The position numbers and the translations under genes are program-made. A DNA stretch of 8,975 nucleotides. Source: JAXDLH01 sp034666705. GTDB taxonomy: Bacteria; Chloroflexota; UBA6077; SHYK01. The stretch covers positions 1 to 8,975 of the forward strand of contig JAXDLH010000244.1 in assembly GCA_034666705.1 (NCBI GenBank), written 5' to 3'. Numbering within the stretch: position 1 is the first letter of the stretch; the number at the start of each line of letters is the position of its first letter. The notes under the pieces were generated by a model, which made no database searches, was not told the origin of the DNA, and saw only the letters and a program-made list of their open reading frames with translations. Positions 1 through 6,018 of the stretch are shown in pieces.

Positions 1-11
1 TTCGTAATGAC

Positions 12-39
12 GCAGCCCCAGCCGGTTCGGCGCGGCTGC
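12..39 (-). terminator. stem-loop after maf, possible terminator
   Basis: Nested inverted repeats lie just past the maf stop codon. An outer 6-bp stem pairs 12-17 with 34-39, and an inner 4-bp stem pairs 21-24 with 28-31 around a 3-nt loop. There is no U-run after it on the minus strand, so it is at best a weak or factor-assisted terminator, or an RNA 3'-end stabilizer. Confidence 0.3.
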
Positions 40-54
40 CGCCGGGAAGTCTGT

Positions 55-735
55 TCAAGGGCTGGTAAGCTGCGTGATATCCTCGCAGCCGGGGCAGAGC
101 GCTTCGAGTGCCAAAGGGATCACGGGCGGCACGCGGCGGCCGGTCTCGCGGAGCAGCGCCCGAACAACCGGCAGTGGGAACCCCACGACGTTGAGATAGC
201 AGCCCTCGATCTGCTCCACGGGGTGGAAGCCGGGATGTTGGATCGCGTAGCTGCCAGCCTTGTCGAACGGGTCGCCGGTCGCGACGTACGCGGCAATCTC
301 TTCGTCCGTGTACCGCCGCATCCGGACCTTCGTGGTCACGGTAGCAGTGACGACCTCCGGTTCGGGCAATCCCGTGGCTGGACAGGCCACGGCCACCCCT
401 GTAATCACGTCGTGGGTTCGAGCGCGTAGTCTGCGGAGCATCGTCTCCGCCTCCGCCGCGTCCGCGGGTTTACCCAGTGCCTCGCCGTCGAGCGCCACGA
501 CGGTGTCTGCCGCGACGACAATGCGGTCGGGGAACCGACCAATGGCAGTCCTCGCTTTTAATCCCGCCAGGCGCCCGGCGAGCACCTCTGGCGCCTCGCC
601 GGGCAGCGGAGTCTCGTCCACGTCGACATCAATCGCTTCGAATGGAATGTCTATAAGTCCCATGATCTGCCGCCGGCGCGGCGACGCGCTCGCGAGAATC
701 AGTGGCTCGCGGTCACGCTTGAAGGCGTTGCTCAT
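55..735 (-). CDS. maf: Maf family nucleoside triphosphate pyrophosphatase (dTTP/UTP type)
   Basis: This cytoplasmic housecleaning enzyme hydrolyses non-canonical or excess NTPs to NMP and pyrophosphate. Its 226 residues carry the Maf motifs in order: SASPRRR (residues 16-22), AADTVV with the catalytic Asp at about 77, the GKP loop (88-90), HDVITG (108-113), DKAGSYAIQ (158-166) and NVVGFPL (182-188). The DKAGSYAIQ form resembles YhdE-type dTTP/UTP pyrophosphatases more than the YceF m7GTP type; this is a by-eye assignment. I chose the ATG at 735 because it overlaps the upstream methyltransferase stop as ATGA, a standard translational-coupling arrangement. A GTG at 744 would add only three residues. 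The C-terminus runs about 30 residues past the usual end and contains a CPGC motif. Homologues have been called septum-formation inhibitors, but the pyrophosphatase activity is the better-supported role. Confidence 0.93.
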   Translation of the reverse strand: MSNAFKRDREPLILASASPRRRQIMGLIDIPFEAIDVDVDETPLPGEAPEVLAGRLAGLKARTAIGRFPDRIVVAADTVVALDGEALGKPADAAEAETMLRRLRARTHDVITGVAVACPATGLPEPEVVTATVTTKVRMRRYTDEEIAAYVATGDPFDKAGSYAIQHPGFHPVEQIEGCYLNVVGFPLPVVRALLRETGRRVPPVIPLALEALCPGCEDITQLTSP

Positions 736-2018
736 CCGGGCCACGTGAGCGTGGTTACGGTCTCGATGTGACCGGTCTGCGGGAACATGTCCAGCGGCTC
801 GACGCCGTCAATGTGGTAGCCGCCATCCTGGAGAAAGCGCAGGTCCCGCGCGAGCGTCGCGGGGTCGCAGGAGACGTAGACCACGCGGCGCGGGTGTCGA
901 TCGAGCATTGCCTGCGTGACCGGCGGCGCGCAGCCAACGCGCGCTGGATCGATCACCAGGCCGTCGACGGTGCCGGCGTCGAGCTCGGCAAGGATGTGCT
1001 CCGTCTTGGCGGCAATAAAACGCGTGTTGGAGAGATCCTCCGCATTGCGCTCGGCATTCTTTACTGCTGCCGACGACTCTTCGATCCCAATCACCGTCCG
1101 CACGTGCGGCGCGATGAGCGTAGAAAACGTTCCGACCCCACAATAGGCATCCACGACCAGGTCGTCGGGCTGCGGCTCGAGCCGGTCGAGGACGAGTAGC
1201 GCCAGGATATCGGCGATGGAGAACGGGCCGGATCGCTCGGGGGCGAACCGCTGGCCAATCGAAGCGGGGACGTCACGCGCTTCGCGTCTGGTGTTCACCT
1301 GGAAGAAGGCCGCCGGGGAGACGAAGAATGCGCGATCGAGCACGGCTTCGGTGAGGCCAGCCTGACCGCTCTCCACTTCAGAAACCATTGGGAGCTTTGG
1401 GGTGATGAGGAGGTCGCCCGTGTTCGCCCCGTAGCGCACGGCGATCTGGTGGGCCTTCAGGCCCGCGCAGCGGCGCTGCACGCGGGCGAGCACCTCGTTG
1501 ATCGCCGGGTGGGCAATGGCGCAGAGATCGATTGGCAACAGGCGGTGACTCTGCCGATAGGTGTACCCGACGTCGCCATACTTGCGGCCAAGTGTGAAGC
1601 GGACGTGGTTGCGATATCCCCATGGGTCTATCATGCCGATGGCCGGGGCAACCAACTCCTCGGCGTTGGCGATGCCGCCAATGCGGTGCAACTGGTCGAC
1701 CACCACGTGCCGCTTCAGCTCCAGTTGGGTCTGATAGCTTGCATGCTGGAACTGGCAGCCGCCACAGACGCCGAAGTGCGGGCAGCGGGGCTCGATGCGG
1801 CCAGGGGCAGCCTCCAAGACTTCGAACAGCTCCGCGGTCGCGTAGTCGCGCTTGGCGTGCAACAACCGTGCTTGAACCCGCTCGCCGGGCAAGCCGAACG
1901 GCACGAAGATGACCTGCCCGTCGTGGCGGGCGATTGCGTCGCCGCCGAATACGACGTCGGTCAGGTTGAGCTCGAGCGGGTCGTTTGGGTCCTCGATGGC
2001 GGGAGTGAACGGCTTCAT
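732..2018 (-). CDS. rlmD: 23S rRNA (uracil-5-)-methyltransferase, RlmD/TrmA family
   Basis: This is a SAM-dependent enzyme that methylates C5 of a uridine in RNA, most likely 23S rRNA. Over 428 residues it shows an N-terminal TRAM RNA-binding domain (about 15-72) and a 4Fe-4S motif with C79, C85 and C88 plus a distant C166. The Rossmann SAM loop DAYCGVGTF follows (290-298), then DPARVGC (358-364), the catalytic-Cys motif YVSCDPATLARDL (C384) and FPQTGHIETV with the catalytic-base Glu at 419. The ATG at 2018 is preferred because GGAG lies 4 nt upstream. An in-frame start at 2051 would add 11 residues without a comparable site. About 25 residues appear inserted between FFQVNT and the SAM loop compared with E. 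coli RumA. The target could be U747, U1939 (RlmCD type) or a tRNA, since sequence alone does not separate these, so the symbol is provisional. It is the first gene of the unit with maf and is divergent from the vanW-like gene. Confidence 0.9.
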   Translation of the reverse strand: MKPFTPAIEDPNDPLELNLTDVVFGGDAIARHDGQVIFVPFGLPGERVQARLLHAKRDYATAELFEVLEAAPGRIEPRCPHFGVCGGCQFQHASYQTQLELKRHVVVDQLHRIGGIANAEELVAPAIGMIDPWGYRNHVRFTLGRKYGDVGYTYRQSHRLLPIDLCAIAHPAINEVLARVQRRCAGLKAHQIAVRYGANTGDLLITPKLPMVSEVESGQAGLTEAVLDRAFFVSPAAFFQVNTRREARDVPASIGQRFAPERSGPFSIADILALLVLDRLEPQPDDLVVDAYCGVGTFSTLIAPHVRTVIGIEESSAAVKNAERNAEDLSNTRFIAAKTEHILAELDAGTVDGLVIDPARVGCAPPVTQAMLDRHPRRVVYVSCDPATLARDLRFLQDGGYHIDGVEPLDMFPQTGHIETVTTLTWPG

Positions 2019-2026
2019 AATTCTCC

Positions 2027-2062
2027 GAATGCGGAGCGCACTGCCGAGCATTCAGTGCTCCG
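2027..2062 (-). promoter_or_regulatory. inverted repeats in the rlmD 5' leader
   Basis: GCACTG (2038-2043) pairs with CAGTGC (2053-2058). GAATGC (2027-2032) can alternatively pair with GCATTC (2048-2053). The two pairings overlap and sit immediately upstream of the GGAG ribosome-binding site of rlmD. This could be a leader hairpin affecting translation, or chance in GC-rich DNA. I saw no convincing -35/-10 pair for rlmD. Confidence 0.2.
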
Positions 2063-2130
2063 TGCATGTACTTCCGCTAATGATGCCAGCCAGACGGGTG
2101 CGAGTGCTGCGGCTCTCGCCGGGATTGGCG

Positions 2131-2136
2131 TATACT
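2131..2136 (+). promoter_or_regulatory. candidate -10 box of the vanW-like gene
   Basis: TATACT (one mismatch to TATAAT) lies 30 nt upstream of the chosen ATG, which would give a short leader with the GGAGG at 2158-2162. No good -35 is seen at the expected 17-nt distance, so the call rests on the -10 and its position only. Confidence 0.3.
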
Positions 2137-2166
2137 CGCCCTCGCAGCCAACTGTCCGGAGGCGGC

Positions 2167-3006
2167 ATGCGGAGCCAGGCAATTCCCATGGCGGCATATC
2201 GCCGCCAGACCTACCTGACGCAGCTTTTCGCGCTCCTCTTGATCGCTTCCTTAAACGTCCTCAGTGCTACGCCTCTGCTCCGCCAGGGAATCACGTGGCC
2301 GCTGCTCTGGCCGCAAGTCGAATCACCCGCGGCGCCAGCTCCGCTCGTCCGCCCAGCGCTCAGCGCAGAGCCGGCGATCATCGAAGCGCCAGCTCCTGCC
2401 GCCATTGACGAATCAGCACGCGCCGCCGCCGTGCCGATTCCGCCGATCGCCGCCGGCTCCGCCTCCATTGGTGGGATTGGCGATGCGGCGCTGACCAACA
2501 TCCAGATCGCGATCTCGTTCCTGGATGGCTCGGTGATCGAGCCAGGCGATGAATTGTCGTTCGACGACGTTGCCCATACCTGGGACTACCATGAGGATCC
2601 GATCTATCTAATGGGAACGGCCACATCAGTCTATGGTGTGATTGACATGCGCGGAGGCGGGGTCTGCTGGGTGTCCACGGCGCTCTGGCGCGCGGCCCTG
2701 GCCGCGGGTATCCGCACCGACTTGCGCGACGAGCATTATGGGCTCGTCAATGCACTCGGGCCGGGCGTGGATGCCACGAACACTCTCGTGATTCGCAATG
2801 ATTCAGACCAATCGATCACCGTGCGTGCCTGGCTCGACGACGAAGCGGTAATGGTCGCGCTCTTCACCGACGAGCCGCTCGATCGCACGGCGACGATTCG
2901 AGGCCCAGAGTCGCTCGGCCGGGGCCAGTACATCGTGTATCAAGACGTCGACTGGGCGGATGGCCGGAGCATGACCTCGAGCTTCTACAGCCGCTACTAC
3001 TGGTAG
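2167..3006 (+). CDS. membrane-anchored or secreted VanW-domain protein
   Basis: VanW-domain proteins are named for an accessory gene of vancomycin-resistance clusters; their molecular role is not established. This 279-residue protein has basic residues then a hydrophobic stretch (about 17-33), which acts as a signal peptide or single membrane anchor. An Ala/Pro-rich linker spans about 52-98, and the VanW domain runs from about 107 to the C-terminus. Domain landmarks are the VIEPGDELSFDD segment (123-134), the core motif GGGVCWVSTALWRAALAAG (163-181) and GPGVDAT (198-204). The usual core has Gln after the Cys (GGGVCQVS); here it is Trp. No G5 or peptidoglycan-binding domain accompanies it, so it is a minimal form. 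The ATG at 2167 is chosen for GGAGG 4 nt upstream. The ATG at 2188 is a second option, and the reading frame upstream of 2167 lacks VanW-type features. It is divergent from rlmD and convergent with the UbiD gene. Confidence 0.8.
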   Translation: MRSQAIPMAAYRRQTYLTQLFALLLIASLNVLSATPLLRQGITWPLLWPQVESPAAPAPLVRPALSAEPAIIEAPAPAAIDESARAAAVPIPPIAAGSASIGGIGDAALTNIQIAISFLDGSVIEPGDELSFDDVAHTWDYHEDPIYLMGTATSVYGVIDMRGGGVCWVSTALWRAALAAGIRTDLRDEHYGLVNALGPGVDATNTLVIRNDSDQSITVRAWLDDEAVMVALFTDEPLDRTATIRGPESLGRGQYIVYQDVDWADGRSMTSSFYSRYYW

Positions 3007-3021
3007 CTTGTACCGTTGCGT
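2987..3021 (+). repeat. direct repeat copy 1 (vanW 3' end)
   Basis: ACAGCCGCTACT (2987-2998) and GTAGCTTGTACCGTTGCGT (3003-3021) lie 4 nt apart, across the last codons and stop of the vanW-like gene. Both blocks recur downstream in the same order at 3059-3070 and 3159-3177. Confidence 0.75.
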
Positions 3022-3058
3022 CGCGCGAACGACGTGAACGCCAGGGCGATCATTCGCG

Positions 3059-3177
3059 ACAGCCGCTACTTACTAAACCAAAGCCACGATGAAACCTGCA
3101 TTGATGTAGGCGTGATTCACGAGTGAAGACCTGCGGTTTTCACCTTGGCTTGAGTTTAGTAGCTTGTACCGTTGCGT
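3059..3177 (+). repeat. direct repeat copy 2, interrupted by the inverted-repeat element
   Basis: The 12-bp block (3059-3070) and the 19-bp block (3159-3177) repeat the two blocks of copy 1 exactly. In copy 1 they are 4 nt apart; here they are separated by 88 nt that hold nearly all of the inverted-repeat element. The pattern is what a local duplication followed by an insertion would leave, though the order of events is inferred. Confidence 0.65.
3071..3161. mobile_element. 91-bp MITE-like inverted-repeat element
   Basis: Arms at 3071-3100 and 3132-3161 are inverted copies matching at 24 of 30 positions, with perfect 8-bp ends TACTAAAC/GTTTAGTA and a 31-nt centre. The centre has its own small inverted repeat, TTCAC-GA-GTGAA. 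By hand count it is about 45% GC, clearly below its surroundings. It has no coding capacity. It could be a miniature transposable element, or alternatively a structured RNA or bidirectional terminator between the convergent genes. No transposase is in the window. Confidence 0.45.
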
Positions 3178-3245
3178 TCGTAGGCAACAGCCGAGAGTCC
3201 TACGGCCGCAGCCGCCCTCGTGCCCGGCCGATTCCCAACAGTGGG

Positions 3246-3302
3246 TCATCCTGAGGCCGCAGCCGAAGGATCCGTGCCCACAACCTCGAGGCCACGGATC
3301 CT
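3246..3302. repeat. GTCATCCTGAG-type dispersed palindromic repeat
   Basis: The stretch begins GTCATCCTGAGGC and continues to GCCGAAGGATCC. Its half-sites 3248-3257 and 3262-3271 are inverted copies at 8 of 10 positions. A second, perfect 10-bp inverted repeat (3267-3276 with 3293-3302, AGGATCCGTG/CACGGATCCT) overlaps it and encloses CCTCGAGG (3284-3291). From memory, very similar GTCATCCTGAG...GAAGGATC sequences recur as intergenic repeats in many bacterial genomes, including Chloroflexota. Only one copy is visible in this window. Confidence 0.5.
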
Positions 3303-3322
3303 GCGCATAGCTGGCACAGTTC

Positions 3323-3367
3323 GGGGGTCAGGACTCGGAGACGAGCCGTCTCCGGGTCCTGACCCCC
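3323..3367 (-). terminator. 21-bp-stem hairpin after the UbiD gene
   Basis: Arms 3323-3343 and 3347-3367 pair over 21 bp with one non-Watson-Crick position and a 3-nt loop. The hairpin starts 6 nt beyond the UbiD stop codon on the minus strand. No U-tract follows on either strand, so an intrinsic terminator of classical type is not shown. It may still end or protect both convergent transcripts. The unusual stem length also fits a dispersed repeat. Confidence 0.5.
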
Positions 3368-3373
3368 GCCGGA

Positions 3374-5008
3374 TCACATCGAGGGCGCGTCGCTCGGCGG
3401 CTCGTTCAGCCCGGTGGCCTGATTGTTGCGTTGGTGGAGATCAGAGATCTCCGGGTTGGCCGGGCGGCGCATATCCTCCTGGAAGGCGCGCAGCACCGGC
3501 GGCTCGCCATCCCCGCTGAGGCCCAGGTCTTCCCACCGGCTGCTGACCTGGTTGTACATCGCGCGGGTCAGCACGGTGCGCTGGCTGAAGATCGGCAGAT
3601 ACTTGTGCTCGCGGCACGCGTTCACCAGCACCTTCGAGCCCCAGGGCCGCTCCTCGGGCGGGTTCTTGGTCGGGTCGAGCCAGGTCGACCAGGTCTGGCG
3701 CAGGATGTCCAGGTCGTGCTCGGGGTCGCAGCGGGTGGTCATCGCCCACATCACCTGGTCCCAGTCGGTCGGATCGACATCCTCATCCACTGTGATGATC
3801 CACTTGGTGTAGTACGCGCCCCCCGGCACCTGGGCGGCGAGCGCGGCAACCTGGGCGGCATGGCCCGCGTAGCGTTGCTCGAGAGAGATAATCGTGGCCC
3901 CGAAACCACCGGCGGCCGCCGGGTGGCAGTAGACGCCCTTGATCCCGGGGACTCCGAGCTTCTCGAGATCATCCCAGATGCGGGCCGAGCGGGCGATGGC
4001 GAAGAACCCGTTCTGCTCGCAGGAGGGCCAGTCGGCCATGAGCGCATTGGTGAAGATCGGGTCCCGCCGCATATGCAGCGCGGTCACCGTGACGAGCGGG
4101 CAGGTGCCCTCCGGCCGGCCGTAGTAGCCCGTGAACTCTCCGAACGGACCCTCGCGGCGCGTGGCGTGGAGGCCGATGTGCCCTTCCATAACCACCTCAG
4201 CGCGAGCCGGGAGCATGAGGTCGGTGGTAGCGCCTTTGACGACTTCGATCGCATGGCCGCGGATGCCACCGGCGAACTCGTACTCCGAGACGTTCTTGGG
4301 GAACCCCATCGCCCCCACGATCATGAACAGCGGATCCATGCCCCAGCAGGCCGCTACGTCGATGCCGCGTTCCTGCTCCCAGGCGCGGGTGATGTCCAGC
4401 CGCGCGTGCTTGCCCGGGGAGAGGTAGAGACCGACCTCCCGCGGGCCCTGGACCATCATCCGGTAGGTGCCGATGTTGAGGATCCCGGTGTCCGGATCGC
4501 GGGTGATCACCGCATCGGAGGTGCCGATGTAGCGGCCGATGTCCTGGCCTGGCTGGCCCTCGCCATCGAGCGGCCAGTGCTTGGGCGCCGGCAGCTTGGT
4601 GAGGTCGATCTCATTCCCGCGCAGCACGATCTCGTTGACGGGCGCGTCCTGCGCCTCGACCTCCTTCGGCGCCAGCCGCCGGCCGAGCCGCTCGCGGGCT
4701 TCCTGGATGAGGTCCAGGGTCGGGCGGCCCGGCTCCATCCCGAGGGTGAGGGCGATGCGCTGGTTGGAGCTGCCCAGGATGTTCCAGAGCGAGCGCCAGG
4801 CGCCGGGGTGACCCTTGATCGTCTCGAAAAGCAGGGCCGGGCTGCCGATGCGCTTGCCCACCATGTAGGTGATCGCACCCATCTCCTCGATCGGGTCGAC
4901 TTCCGCGGTGACGCGGCGCAGATCGCCCAGCGCCTCCACGCGCTCCAGCCAATCGCGCAGGTCGTGAATGTCGGACGCTCGCAGCGCCGGGCGCGTCTCA
5001 GTAAGCAA
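3374..5008 (-). CDS. UbiD family decarboxylase (prenylated-FMN dependent)
   Basis: UbiD-family enzymes reversibly decarboxylate aromatic or unsaturated acids using prenylated FMN made by a UbiX-type transferase; no ubiX is in the window. The 544 residues hold the expected site when aligned by eye with Fdc1/UbiD. LNIGTYR gives N178 (metal) and R183, and SPGKH gives H201 (metal); the N-R and N-H spacings equal those of Fdc1. SEYEFAGG supplies the third metal-ligand Glu (242 or 244). REGPFGEFTGYYG supplies the catalytic Glu pair at 286 and 291, again with Fdc1 spacing. The start is TTG at 5008, supported by GGAGGAG 4 nt upstream; no nearby ATG fits. It lies 125 nt downstream of thiS on the same strand, so it may ride on the riboswitch transcript or have its own promoter. 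The true substrate is unknown; the ubiquinone/menaquinone step is possible but not implied by the neighbours. Confidence 0.9.
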   Translation of the reverse strand: MLTETRPALRASDIHDLRDWLERVEALGDLRRVTAEVDPIEEMGAITYMVGKRIGSPALLFETIKGHPGAWRSLWNILGSSNQRIALTLGMEPGRPTLDLIQEARERLGRRLAPKEVEAQDAPVNEIVLRGNEIDLTKLPAPKHWPLDGEGQPGQDIGRYIGTSDAVITRDPDTGILNIGTYRMMVQGPREVGLYLSPGKHARLDITRAWEQERGIDVAACWGMDPLFMIVGAMGFPKNVSEYEFAGGIRGHAIEVVKGATTDLMLPARAEVVMEGHIGLHATRREGPFGEFTGYYGRPEGTCPLVTVTALHMRRDPIFTNALMADWPSCEQNGFFAIARSARIWDDLEKLGVPGIKGVYCHPAAAGGFGATIISLEQRYAGHAAQVAALAAQVPGGAYYTKWIITVDEDVDPTDWDQVMWAMTTRCDPEHDLDILRQTWSTWLDPTKNPPEERPWGSKVLVNACREHKYLPIFSQRTVLTRAMYNQVSSRWEDLGLSGDGEPPVLRAFQEDMRRPANPEISDLHQRNNQATGLNEPPSDAPSM

Positions 5009-5133
5009 TGGGCTCCTCCAGAGAGTGGGTGACCGTCCTGGGCAGAATATTCATGGGCAACAACCGTACAGGGTGTGCACATTCTACCTGTCGGTCGCAG
5101 GATGGCACCATCATTATGCGTCGCGGGGGCCGC
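5009..5133 (-). other. thiS-UbiD intergenic spacer
   Basis: This is much longer than the 8- and 16-nt gaps inside the thiamin operon, so a separate promoter for the UbiD gene is possible. I find no clear -35/-10 pair. Two short palindromes, TGTGCACA (5074-5081) and GAATATTC (5046-5053), are possible operator sites but are short enough to be chance. No terminator-like hairpin with a U-run follows thiS. Confidence 0.4.
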
Positions 5134-5334
5134 TTAGCCGCCGCCGACCATGTGGATGATCTCCAGCGTGTCGCCCTCCCGCAGGGCCAACTCACCGTAT
5201 TGCTCCCGGCGAATGATGTCGCCATTGTGCTCGACGGCGATCAGCACCGGGTTGACGTTGTGCAGCTCGAGAAACTGGAGGAGCGTCAGCGGGCCGTCTA
5301 CTTCGCGGTGCTTGCCGTTTACGGTAAGGTCCAT
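5134..5334 (-). CDS. thiS: sulfur carrier protein ThiS
   Basis: This ubiquitin-like carrier has a C-terminal glycine that is adenylated and thiocarboxylated to donate sulfur to ThiG for the thiamin thiazole ring. Its 66 residues match the family length. They start MDLTVNGK, have the typical hydrophobic core LLQFLELHNV, and end in MVGGG, giving the required terminal Gly-Gly. The ATG at 5334 is chosen because it begins the beta-grasp fold. AGGAGG lies 12 nt upstream, inside the end of the preceding gene. The GTG at 5346 abuts that site too closely. It follows the ThiE/TenI gene by 8 nt. The adenylating enzyme ThiF is not in the window. Confidence 0.93.
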   Translation of the reverse strand: MDLTVNGKHREVDGPLTLLQFLELHNVNPVLIAVEHNGDIIRREQYGELALREGDTLEIIHMVGGG

Positions 5335-5342
5335 GCCCTGGT

Positions 5343-6002
5343 TCACCCTCCTGCGCCCCGCGCCGCGTCCCACGCGTGCTGCACGGCCTCTCGCAGCCTC
5401 CCAGCGGCGGCGTAGGGATCGTCGGCGCTGAGCACCGCGCTGATCACTGCGACACCTGCGGCGCCCGCGCGAATCACGTCTCCCGCGGTGTCGCTATCGA
5501 TCCCCCCGATCGCGACGAGCGGTACAGCAAAAGGCGCAGCGCGCTCGATTGCGCGCAGTCCGATCGCCGTACCGCCGGGGTGAGAGCGGCTTAGGAAAAT
5601 TGTCCCAAGCTGGAAATAGTCGAGATCCTCGGCGGCGGCCGCGGCAACCTCCGCCGCGCTGTGGACGGACCGGCCGACGAGCCGCATCTCGCCCACGATC
5701 ACGCGCGCTCCGGCAGTGGGCAACCCATCCGCCGGCAGATGCACGCCGCCGGCGCCCGCGGCGAACGCCACATCTGCTCGGCCGTTCACCACGACCTGCG
5801 CCCGGTCGCCGACACGCGCCAGGAGCTGGACGGTCAACTCCAGGAGCTCCCGAGTCGGCAGGTCCTTCTCTCGCACCTGGACGAGCGTCACGCCGCCCGC
5901 CACGGCGCGATCCACCGCGTCCGCGAGCGACGTATTGTGGCAACGGGTGCGGTCGGTGACCAGGCAAAGGACCGGCCAAGGTGCACGCGGGTTACGTTCC
6001 AC
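5343..6002 (-). CDS. ThiE/TenI family protein: thiamine-phosphate synthase or thiazole tautomerase
   Basis: This (beta/alpha)8 protein of 219 residues acts in late thiamin synthesis. ThiE joins HMP-PP and thiazole phosphate; TenI aromatizes the ThiG product. Shared motifs are VTDR (15-18), VQVREKD (41-47, keeping Gln, Arg and Lys), GGVHLP (85-90) and AIGGI (164-168). Several positions depart from ThiE. NDR is NGR (73-75), which removes an Mg-binding Asp. The pyrophosphate-binding TxTK is SRSH (138-141). The segment GRSVHS (110-115) matches the TenI pattern, whose catalytic His falls here. TenI function is therefore a real alternative and perhaps the better one, so I give no symbol. The start is GTG at 6002, 16 nt after the thiG stop; the upstream GGCGAG is a weak ribosome site. 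It is translated between thiG and thiS. Confidence 0.85.
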   Translation of the reverse strand: MERNPRAPWPVLCLVTDRTRCHNTSLADAVDRAVAGGVTLVQVREKDLPTRELLELTVQLLARVGDRAQVVVNGRADVAFAAGAGGVHLPADGLPTAGARVIVGEMRLVGRSVHSAAEVAAAAAEDLDYFQLGTIFLSRSHPGGTAIGLRAIERAAPFAVPLVAIGGIDSDTAGDVIRAGAAGVAVISAVLSADDPYAAAGRLREAVQHAWDAARGAGG

Positions 6003-6018
6003 TCCGTGCTCGCCAGGG

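Larger units (their letters stand above)
3007..3373. other. 367-bp structured intergenic region between convergent genes
   Basis: No credible coding sequence is present. The region holds, left to right, part of a direct repeat copied from the end of the vanW-like gene, a 91-bp inverted-repeat element inside the second copy, a GTCATCCTGAG-type palindromic repeat, and a long hairpin beside the UbiD stop codon. Both flanking genes end here, so terminator function is expected. The density of repeats suggests it has also been a landing site for small mobile or dispersed elements. Confidence 0.7.

Noticed and set aside
1909..2166. 86-residue N-terminal extension of the vanW-like protein
   Set aside because: It would run into the start of rlmD and put a signal sequence in mid-protein. 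GGAGG sits just before the ATG at 2167.
1449..2408. 319-codon plus-strand open frame across rlmD and the start of the vanW-like gene
   Set aside because: It overlaps two well-supported genes in the wrong strand or frame and has no recognisable motif.
3431..5032. 533-codon plus-strand open frame opposite the UbiD gene
   Set aside because: It is exactly antisense to a gene with a full catalytic signature; high GC keeps the opposite frame open. The translation shows no recognisable fold.
5335..5373. 13-residue N-terminal extension of ThiS
   Set aside because: It overlaps the end of the ThiE/TenI gene, and ThiS proteins normally begin at the MDLTVNGK position.
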